NCBI RefSeq assembly: GCF_000067165.1
Contig: NC_010162.1
Span: 10,776,501-10,840,500, forward strand
Length of the DNA stretch: 64,000 nt
DNA from: Sorangium cellulosum So ce56
GTDB lineage: Bacteria > Myxococcota_A > Polyangia > Polyangiales > Polyangiaceae
Direction: 5' to 3'
Below, in pieces: positions 43,628 through 50,016 of the stretch. Position 1 is the stretch's first letter; the number at the start of each line of letters is the position of its first letter. A program made the translations under genes and the position numbers. The notes beneath the pieces are model-generated. The model had not been told where the DNA came from. It worked only from the letters and a program-made list of their open reading frames with translations, and ran no database searches.

Positions 43628-43772
43628 CTGAAGACGCGTGTCCGCATCGCGTCCGCTCTCGTGGAAGGCGACTCGATCCGCGCCGTCGCGCGCATGATCG
43701 ACGTCGACGAGGGGACCGTGATGGCCCTGGCGCTCCGCCTCGGAGAGGGCTGCATCCGGCTCCACAGCCGCA
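43628..43772 (+). pseudogene. transposase N-terminal fragment (IS1-like helix-turn-helix)
   Basis: The frame reads LKTRVRIASALVEGDSIRAV then ARMIDVDEGTVMALALRLGE and GCIRLHSR, matching the N-terminal helix-turn-helix of IS1-type transposases (pattern of LVEGxSIRxxARMxxVxxxTVxxLxxxxGxxC). The catalytic part is missing; the frame continues into sequence antisense to the MarR gene. No terminal inverted repeats were found, so this is a truncated remnant. Confidence 0.6.
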
Positions 43773-43825
43773 AGGCGCCACCGGTCCACCAGCGGCGCGT
43801 GATCGCCTGCCCGGAGCCGGGCGGA

Positions 43826-44299
43826 CTATGGCTGGCGGAGCCGGCGCGAGGACAGGAGCTCGAGCCCTCCCGTGCGCTCCGCGATGCGCTGGAGCGACGC
43901 GAGCAGCGCGCCGGCCTGCTCCTCGCCGAGCAACGCGCGGAGCCGCCTGTTCACCGCGGCGCGCGCGGCGCGCCCCGCCTCGACCGCCGCCCACCCGCGG
44001 TCGGTGAGCTCCACGAGCCGGTTGCGCTGGTCGTCCTCGGCGACGCGCCGGCGCACATAGCCGAGCTGCTCCAGCTCCGCCACCGCCTTCGAGGCGCCCT
44101 GCGCCGTGATGCCGAGCCGCTCCGCGAGCTCCCTCACCTTCACCGGGCCCGGGACGAGGTGCTGGAACACGTATCCATGGCTCGGCCGGAGATCCCCGTG
44201 GCCGGCCCGCTCCACGCGGCGCATCACCTCGTCGCTGTTCGCGGCCGCGATGGCGGCGAAGAGCAGCACGAGGTCCTCGTCCGGGCGCGCGGGCTTCAC
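43826..44299 (-). CDS. MarR-family transcriptional regulator
   Basis: A 157-residue winged-helix regulator. The helix-turn-helix is seen in VRELAERLGITAQGASKAVA (about 55-75) and the wing in LEQLGYVRRRVAEDDQRNRL with ELTDRG. The GTG at 44299 gives the usual family length and leaves three operator-like palindromes upstream; the ATG at 44374 would place two of them inside the gene. Divergent from a serine hydrolase gene, which it probably represses together with itself, as is usual for MarR proteins that respond to small phenolic or drug-like ligands. Confidence 0.85.
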   Translation of the reverse strand: MKPARPDEDLVLLFAAIAAANSDEVMRRVERAGHGDLRPSHGYVFQHLVPGPVKVRELAERLGITAQGASKAVAELEQLGYVRRRVAEDDQRNRLVELTDRGWAAVEAGRAARAAVNRRLRALLGEEQAGALLASLQRIAERTGGLELLSSRRLRQP

Positions 44300-44316
44300 G
44301 GCCGGAGCGTGTAACC

Positions 44317-44332
44317 CGCAACCGAGGTTGCG
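44317..44332. promoter_or_regulatory. MarR operator candidate 1 (16-bp palindrome)
   Basis: CGCAACC-GA-GGTTGCG is a perfect palindrome lying 18 bases upstream of the chosen MarR start. The core CAACC/GGTTG recurs at two further sites on the hydrolase side of this divergent intergenic region, supporting a shared repressor site. Confidence 0.7.
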
Positions 44333-44371
44333 CAAATGACGTTGACGGCCGCGGGCGGCGGCCCTATTCAT

Positions 44372-44398
44372 CAACCAAGGTTGCGCAACATGGGTTGC
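44372..44398. promoter_or_regulatory. MarR operator candidates 2 and 3
   Basis: Two adjacent palindromic sites: CAACC-AA-GGTTG (44372-44383) and GCAAC-N4-GTTGC (44385-44398). They repeat the half-site of the first operator and lie about 92-118 bases ahead of the hydrolase start, where binding could block its promoter. Confidence 0.65.
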
Positions 44399-44489
44399 GT
44401 ATCATCGGGGTCGGGCGCGAAGGGCCGGGCGGCTCGCCCGCGCGCGCCCGTGCCCGTGCTGCCCCGAGGAAGGGACGAAGGGACGAGCG

Positions 44490-45656
44490 ATGCACCTCGC
44501 GATCCATGGCTCCTGTGACCCGGCGTTCGCGCCCGTGCGCGCGGCGTTCGCCTCGAATTTCGAGCGGTTTCCCGAGCTCGGGGCCGCCGTGTGCGCCGCC
44601 GTGCGCGGCCGCGTGGTCGTCGACCTCTGGGCCGGCTTCCGGGACGCGGCGAGGACCGCGCCGTGGCGCTTCGACACGATCGTGAACGTCTTCTCGGCGA
44701 CGAAGGGCGCCGTGGCGCTGTGCGCCCACGCGCTCGCGGAGCGGCGCGCGCTCGACGTGGACGCGCCGGTCGCCGCCGCCTGGCCGGAGTTCGGCGCGGC
44801 CGGCAAGAGGCGCGTCCTCGTGGCCCAGCTGCTCGACCACAGCGCCGGCCTGCCGGCGCTCCGCGCCGAGCCGGAGGAGGGCGCGCTCTACGACTGGCAG
44901 GCCATGACCGCCGCCCTCGCCGCGGAGGAGCCGTTCTGGGAGCCGGGCGCCCGGCACGGCTACCACGCCGTCACGTTCGGCTTCCTCGTGGGCGAGGTGA
45001 TCCGGCGCGCGAGCGGCCAGCGGGTCGGCGCGTTCCTCCGGGAGGCCGTCGCGGGCCCGCTCGGCCTGGACTTCCACATCGGGACAGGCGCCGAGCACGA
45101 CGGGCGGATCGCCGAGGTGCCCCCGACCATCGCGAGCCCGAGCGGCCTGGGCGGCGCGTTCGGCGCGAGCTTGCGCGACCCGGCGTCGCTCACCTCGATG
45201 GCCTTCACCAGGCCGCGCGACCTCGTGACGCCGGGCCTCGTCAACGCCGCCCGCGCCCGGCGCGCGGAGATCCCCGCGCTGAACGGCCACGCGAACGCGC
45301 GCGCGCTCGCGCGGATGTACGGCGCGCTCGCGAACGGCGGGGCCCTCGCCGGCGCCGCGCGCGTGCTGTCGCCGGGGGCGGTCGAGGCCGCGCGGGTGGA
45401 GCGGTCGGCCGGGTTCGATGCCGTCCTCCTCGCGGAGAGCCGGTTCTCGCTCGGGTTCATGCTGCCGAGCGCCCTGCGCCCCTTCGGGCGCGGCCCGCGG
45501 ACCTTCGGCCACCCCGGCGCGGGCGGCGCGCTCGGCTTCGCGGACCCCGACGCGGGGCTCGGGTTCGGCTACACGCCGAACCAGCCGATCGCGAGCGGCG
45601 AGGGCGGCGACCCGCGGTGGCCGGCGCTGATCGAGGCGGTGTACTCGTGTCTATGA
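44490..45656 (+). CDS. serine hydrolase, beta-lactamase class C-like (EstB type)
   Basis: A 388-residue protein of the beta-lactamase/transpeptidase-like superfamily. The nucleophile motif SxxK is VFSATKG (Ser-Ala-Thr-Lys, about residue 70), the Tyr motif is GARHGYHAVTFGFLVGE (about 153) and the C-terminal HPGAGGALGF (about 346) replaces the KTG box, as in esterases of the EstB group. LLDHSAGLPA (about 113) is also typical. No signal peptide, so it probably acts in the cytoplasm as an esterase or amidase. Divergent from the MarR gene. The start is the first ATG after the operator region. Confidence 0.87.
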   Translation: MHLAIHGSCDPAFAPVRAAFASNFERFPELGAAVCAAVRGRVVVDLWAGFRDAARTAPWRFDTIVNVFSATKGAVALCAHALAERRALDVDAPVAAAWPEFGAAGKRRVLVAQLLDHSAGLPALRAEPEEGALYDWQAMTAALAAEEPFWEPGARHGYHAVTFGFLVGEVIRRASGQRVGAFLREAVAGPLGLDFHIGTGAEHDGRIAEVPPTIASPSGLGGAFGASLRDPASLTSMAFTRPRDLVTPGLVNAARARRAEIPALNGHANARALARMYGALANGGALAGAARVLSPGAVEAARVERSAGFDAVLLAESRFSLGFMLPSALRPFGRGPRTFGHPGAGGALGFADPDAGLGFGYTPNQPIASGEGGDPRWPALIEAVYSCL

Positions 45657-45893
45657 GCGCATGTCCCGCGTCGCCGGGGCGCGTGCCTGGTTGCTGAGAA
45701 AAGGACCCCTGAAGGCAGAAAAGGCGCCGAGGAGAGGACGAGACCCATATCGCGGGTCAGGAGCCCTGCCGTCGCGGAGGACAGACACCGGCACACCGAT
45801 GTGCCGCCAGGCACGTCGGTCGAGAACAGCCTCCCTGGCCCCGGCGTCAGCTTCAGCGTTCGTCAGGCGGCGACACCGTCACGGATCCGGCCG

Positions 45894-48215
45894 TCAGGCG
45901 ATGCGCGCCGCGCCGCGCCTCGCGCCGCCAGGGCGGAGGCCTCCTGTCGTCAGCTCGTGGAGGGCTCCCGCCAGCGACGAGTACGTGGCCAGACTGCCCA
46001 GCTCCACGTCCACGAGGCTCCTGGCGAGCTCGGGGCGCACGCCGACCAGGAAGAGGCGCGCGCCGAGCAGGGCGACCGCGCGGCTCGTCTGGCCCAGCGC
46101 ATGGGCGACCTGGGCGTCCACCGCCGGCACGCCGGTGATATCGAGCAGCACGAAGCGCGTTTCGTGCTGGCCCACCCCCTCGACCACGGCCGTGAGCACC
46201 TGGAGGGCGCGGTCCCGGTCGATCGCGCCGATGAGCGGCACGAGCAGCACGCCGGGCAGGAGCGGGATGAGCGGGCAGCCGAGCTCGCGCACCGTCTCCG
46301 AGAGCGTCCGCTCGCTCGCATAGGCCACCTGAAGCTCCGCGTTCTTCGTCGAGAGCGACTGGACGAGCTCGCCGCGCTCGAGGGCCGCGGCGAGCAGCGA
46401 CGCCCAGACCCCGACGGTGCCCTCGTCGCCGGCCAGCTCGCGGAGGGTCGGCCCCATGAGCGCCACGACCCCCCAGTCGCGCCGCTCGGTGCGGATCGGC
46501 AGCAGCATCATCATGAGCGCGCCGCTCGCGGCCGCGGGCGGCAGCAGGTGCTCCGGCGGAAACGCCTCCAGCCGATGGCGGCTGCCGATCGGGGGCGTCG
46601 CGCTGCCGTCACGGCTGTAGGCGCCGGCGACGACGAGCGTCTTCGCGTCCTCCCGGAGCGCAAGGCAGGCCCAGATCGCGCTGGTCTTCGCGAGCCATGA
46701 GAGCGACATGGATTCCTCCTGGGAGCCGCTGACCAGCGCGAGGCCCACGTCGTGATTGGACCGCATGAGCATCCCGAGCTGCGCTACGAACTCGGCCTCG
46801 ACGCTGAGCCGAGCCCGAGCGATCGAGAGGTGCGCGCCGTCCAGGAACGCCTCGACCCGCTGCGCCGACGCCGCATCCCCGCCCAGCCGCGCGCGGCGCC
46901 GCTCGTGGGACCGGCGGAGCAGGCGCACGATCGCCATCAAGGTGCCAATATCGGAGGAGATGTCGATGGCCTGTTTGTAGGCGCGCTCCAGCGCCTTCGC
47001 CGGAGGGGGCGCGGCGCCCTCGATCGCCGCCTCATACGCCTCGAGCACCAGGGCGACCCCCGGCCATACCGCGGCAGGCGACGTATCGGGCGGAAGGGGC
47101 CGGGGCGCGAGGAGCAGCTCGACCATCCGCCGATCCAGGTCGCCGCCGCCGTGCTCCCCGGACGCCGCGTCCTCGTCGAGGAAGCTCTGGACCACGTCGC
47201 ATCCGCACGAGATCCGCTGGATCAACGTGTTCGGCGTGAGCACGAGCTCTGGCTGGGCCGTCTCGCCGGCGAGCATCGAGACGACGAGATCACACGCGGC
47301 GCTCCCCAGCATCTCGAACTGCTGGCGCACGGTGGTCAGCGGCGGGTCGGATGTTTGCGCCTCCGGCACATCGTCGAAGCCGACGATCGCCAGCTCCTCG
47401 GGGATGCGGACGCCCGCCGCCTTCAGCGACGGCATCATCCCGATCGCGTTCTTGTCCGTCCCGAAGACCGCCGCCGTGCACGCATTCCGCAGCGCGATGA
47501 GCCGCGGGGCGGCGTTCTCACCGCCGGTATACCAGTTGTCGTCGGTCCGGATGACCAGATCTGGATCGAGCGGTATCCCCGCCTCGGCGAGCGTCTCTCG
47601 GTAGGCGTCGAAGCGCTCGCGCACATCGGACTCGTGGAAGCAGCCGACGAACGCGATCCGCCGGTGCCCGTGTCCGATCAGATGGCGCACCGCGCCCCGG
47701 ATCCCGCTGTGGTTGTCCGGGATCACGGACGGGCAGTCGCCCTTGTGGACATGGGTGCCGACGACGACGAGCGGGACCCGCTCGGCAGCGAGCCGCTCGA
47801 TGCCGTCCACCCCGATCACGACGATCCATCCATCCACCTGCTCTCTGGCGAGCGAAGGGGCCTGGAGCGAGCCGGCCGTGCCGCGCATCACCAGCATGCG
47901 ACAGCCGTGCTGCCGCGCCGCCTCGTGGATACCCGTCAGGACCGGGTTCCAGAACGAGCCGTCCAGATAGGGGGTGATGACGCCCACGGTCATCACACGT
48001 GGCATCCCATGAACGCCTGTACCGCGGCGAGGCGGCTCCGCAAGGCGATTCACGTCACGCGTCGAGCGTCCGGCATCTCCTCCCGCGGCCGGCTGCCCGT
48101 CCGCGCCATCTGTGGCCGGCTGCCCGTCCGCGCGATCTCCCTGGACCGAGCCGTCAGAGCTGCCGCCCCGCTGCTCCGGCAACTCGACTTCACTGCCCCG
48201 GCTACCCTGAACCAT
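45894..48215 (-). CDS. ligand-binding sensor: LacI-type sugar-binding domain plus C-terminal STAS domain
   Basis: A 773-residue protein. Residues about 75-345 match the periplasmic-binding-protein-like effector domain of LacI-family regulators (VGVITPYLDGSFWNPVLTGI, VDGWIVVIGVDGIERL, AIVGFDDVPEAQTSDPPLTT), but the helix-turn-helix is absent. A helical region and a GAF-like stretch (about 500-640) follow, and a C-terminal STAS domain (about 660-755: LVPLIGAIDRDRALQVL, FVLLDITGVPAVD, GARLFLVGVRPELARSLV) of the RsbR/RsbS type. It therefore probably signals by protein contact in a stressosome-like or anti-sigma pathway instead of binding DNA. The ATG at 48215 has an AGGGAGA site. A GTG at 48245 or Met at 48005 are alternatives, because the first 70 residues are low-complexity. 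Confidence 0.8.
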   Translation of the reverse strand: MVQGSRGSEVELPEQRGGSSDGSVQGDRADGQPATDGADGQPAAGGDAGRSTRDVNRLAEPPRRGTGVHGMPRVMTVGVITPYLDGSFWNPVLTGIHEAARQHGCRMLVMRGTAGSLQAPSLAREQVDGWIVVIGVDGIERLAAERVPLVVVGTHVHKGDCPSVIPDNHSGIRGAVRHLIGHGHRRIAFVGCFHESDVRERFDAYRETLAEAGIPLDPDLVIRTDDNWYTGGENAAPRLIALRNACTAAVFGTDKNAIGMMPSLKAAGVRIPEELAIVGFDDVPEAQTSDPPLTTVRQQFEMLGSAACDLVVSMLAGETAQPELVLTPNTLIQRISCGCDVVQSFLDEDAASGEHGGGDLDRRMVELLLAPRPLPPDTSPAAVWPGVALVLEAYEAAIEGAAPPPAKALERAYKQAIDISSDIGTLMAIVRLLRRSHERRRARLGGDAASAQRVEAFLDGAHLSIARARLSVEAEFVAQLGMLMRSNHDVGLALVSGSQEESMSLSWLAKTSAIWACLALREDAKTLVVAGAYSRDGSATPPIGSRHRLEAFPPEHLLPPAAASGALMMMLLPIRTERRDWGVVALMGPTLRELAGDEGTVGVWASLLAAALERGELVQSLSTKNAELQVAYASERTLSETVRELGCPLIPLLPGVLLVPLIGAIDRDRALQVLTAVVEGVGQHETRFVLLDITGVPAVDAQVAHALGQTSRAVALLGARLFLVGVRPELARSLVDVELGSLATYSSLAGALHELTTGGLRPGGARRGAARIA

Positions 48216-48320
48216 CGCCCCGGTCTCCCTGCTCCCCCGTCCCACGGCTGCGCTCGCGTGCCCACCTATATACCACGGTCCGGACGTATCCCTCTGCGAC
48301 GGGGCGATGTCGAATTGCTC

Positions 48321-48386
48321 GCTCGATTACTCGCGCGATCACTCGCTCGATCACTCGCTCGATTACTCGCTCGATCACTCGCTCGC
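48321..48386. repeat. 12-bp tandem repeat
   Basis: Five tandem 12-bp units of the type GCTCGATCACTC/GCTCGATTACTC plus half a unit. They lie between the sensor gene and gene remnants. The unit is a multiple of three and would encode (SLDH) repeats on the plus strand, but no intact gene contains them. Confidence 0.85.
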
Positions 48387-48393
48387 AAACCAC

Positions 48394-48520
48394 TTCGGTC
48401 CATTCGTGCAGAACGCCAACGCGGCCAATCTTCCCATCGACACCCATGCGCTGGTCGCCATGATCGTGCCACGCGGCCTGCTCGTCCTCGACGACCCGCA
48501 CCAACATCGGTTGAGCGCGC
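48394..48520 (+). pseudogene. remnant of a CE15-like glucuronoyl esterase
   Basis: The frame FVQNANAANLPIDTHALVAM then IVPRGLLVLDD resembles the LPFDxHxLxALIAPRxLLV segment that carries part of the conserved core of CE15 glucuronoyl esterases. It is preceded by tandem repeats and followed by unrelated sequence; neither the nucleophile region nor the terminal His region is present. Interpreted as a decayed fragment; the family call is from motif memory only. Confidence 0.4.
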
Positions 48521-48608
48521 CAGCCGGCCACACGACCGTCCTGGCGATCGTCCTCGGCGGCTCGACACCGCGCCCACCCACGAGCTCTCCACGGGGCGGC
48601 GCGGGAGC

Positions 48609-48965
48609 CTACGGACCGCGCGGGGCGCCGGGCCCAGGCCATGCCCGCATCGCGGCCTCCACGGCCGCGCGGAGGCTCTCCCGGGACGCGCCGTCCCGCG
48701 CCTGGACCGACATCCCCAGCAAGACGGTCACGTAGAACGTGGCCAGCGCGGCGGCGTCCGTGTCGGACGCGAGCTCGCCGTCCTCGGTGCTCCGCAGGAT
48801 CCGCGCCTGGAGCGAGGCATGCCAGGCCTCGCGGCACCCTCGCATCAGGTCCTGTACGGGCCGCGCGCCGGGGGAGCACTGGGTCCCGGCCAGCGCGATC
48901 ATGCAGCCGGACGGCCGATCGGGCCGGGTGAACTCGTCGGCCGCCGTCTCGAGCAGCCGCTGCAC
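48609..48965 (-). pseudogene. TetR-family regulator, N-terminal DNA-binding domain lost
   Basis: A 118-residue frame matching only the ligand-binding C-terminal part of TetR proteins (PSGCMIALAGTQCSP, RILRSTEDGELASDTD, FYVTVLLGMSVQARDGASRE). The helix-turn-helix half is missing: upstream homology stops near 48970, where plus-strand SDR-like sequence begins. A GTG could start translation, but the product would lack DNA binding. Interpreted as a truncation by deletion. Confidence 0.7.
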
Positions 48966-48983
48966 CGCGCCGCGGGCCGTCGG

Positions 48984-49065
48984 CTCCTGGCCTACCTGGC
49001 CGGCCCCGAGGGCGCCTTCGTCACGGGCGCCAACCTCAAGATCGACGGCGGCTTCACCGCCCGAT
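48984..49065 (+). pseudogene. C-terminal fragment of an SDR oxidoreductase
   Basis: The frame LLAYLAGPEGAFVTGANLKI then DGGFTA is the standard C-terminal end of short-chain dehydrogenases. Nothing of the nucleotide-binding or catalytic region remains. It begins within about 15 bases of the point where the minus-strand TetR fragment ends. Confidence 0.7.
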
Positions 49066-49092
49066 CTTCCCGGGCCGCGACCGGAGACCGCG

Positions 49093-50016
49093 TCAGCCGC
49101 CGTCCTCGCCCGGCTCGCCGCCGGCCCCCGGCGAGCGGCACCGCATCACCATGCGGATCTCGTTGCCCTTGTCGTTGTGCCGCACCTCGTCCATGAACGT
49201 GCGGATCAGCATCAGGCCGCGGCCGCTCGGCTTGTCCAGGTTGGCGAGGTCGGTCGGATCCGGCAGGTTGCGCGGGTCGAAGCCGGGCCCCTCGTCGCGC
49301 ACCACGTACGTCGCCTCGGTGCGCGTCTCGCGCGCCACGACGATCACGCGCCGATCCCGGTACGGGGTCTCCGCCCGGCGGCGCTCGACGAGCGCGGAGA
49401 AGGCGCTCGGCTGCTCGTCGAGCAGCTTCGAGCTGACCTCGAGGTTGCCGTGCACGATGGCGTTCACGAGCGCCTCGCGCAGCGCCACCGCGACCTGGAT
49501 CCGGCCCGTCTCGTCGCACAGCCGCATCCGCCCCAGGCTCTGCTCGACGTGGCCCACCAGCGCGGGGACCTTCGCCACGTCGTTGTCGAGCTCGAAATGG
49601 GACTCGGTCGCCGTCAGGCACGAGAGGAGCTGCTGCTCCCGCCGATCGAGCCGCGCCACCGCGAGGACGTTCTCGACCGTGTTCACGAGCTCCGCCGCGA
49701 GGTTCCGCTTCGCGACGTAGCTCGCGGCGCCGCGCCGCAGCGCCTGCACCGCGATCTCCTCGCTGCCGTGCGCCGTCATCAGGATCACCGGGAGGTACGG
49801 GTGCTCGCGGCGGATCGCCTCGACCAGCTCCAGGCCGTCCATCTCCGGCATCTGGAGATCGGTCAGCACGATCTCGGGCATCGACCTGGCGATCGTCTCG
49901 AGCGCCTCGACGCCGTTCTCGGCGTACACGGGCTCCATCCCGGCGCGCTTCTTGAGCAAGCTCCCGGAGAGGCGCCGATCCATCGGGGAGTCGTCCACCA
50001 CGAGCACCCTCACCAT
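49093..50016 (-). CDS. response regulator with HATPase (RsbW-like) output domain
   Basis: A 307-residue protein. The N-terminal REC domain has Asp8/Asp9, phosphoacceptor Asp53 (IVLTDLQMPEMDG) and a conserved Lys near 103. The C-terminal part (about 150-295) is an anti-sigma-type ATPase domain with N-box EALVNAIVHGNLE, G1 DEGPGFDP and GRGLMLIRTFMDEV. Such proteins can be phosphorylation-controlled anti-sigma/anti-anti-sigma kinases. Its start overlaps the 3' end of the upstream hybrid kinase gene by seven bases, so the pair is likely one pathway. The start ATG at 50016 is followed directly by the REC fold. Confidence 0.9.
   Translation of the reverse strand: MVRVLVVDDSPMDRRLSGSLLKKRAGMEPVYAENGVEALETIARSMPEIVLTDLQMPEMDGLELVEAIRREHPYLPVILMTAHGSEEIAVQALRRGAASYVAKRNLAAELVNTVENVLAVARLDRREQQLLSCLTATESHFELDNDVAKVPALVGHVEQSLGRMRLCDETGRIQVAVALREALVNAIVHGNLEVSSKLLDEQPSAFSALVERRRAETPYRDRRVIVVARETRTEATYVVRDEGPGFDPRNLPDPTDLANLDKPSGRGLMLIRTFMDEVRHNDKGNEIRMVMRCRSPGAGGEPGEDGG

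Noticed and set aside
48321..48386. CRISPR-like array
   Set aside because: Units are 12 bp, directly adjacent with no spacers; it is a simple tandem repeat.
48307..48735. A 142-residue plus-strand gene with SLDH repeats
   Set aside because: Only a short internal part resembles a known family; the 3' half is antisense to the TetR fragment. Better explained as repeats plus a decayed fragment.
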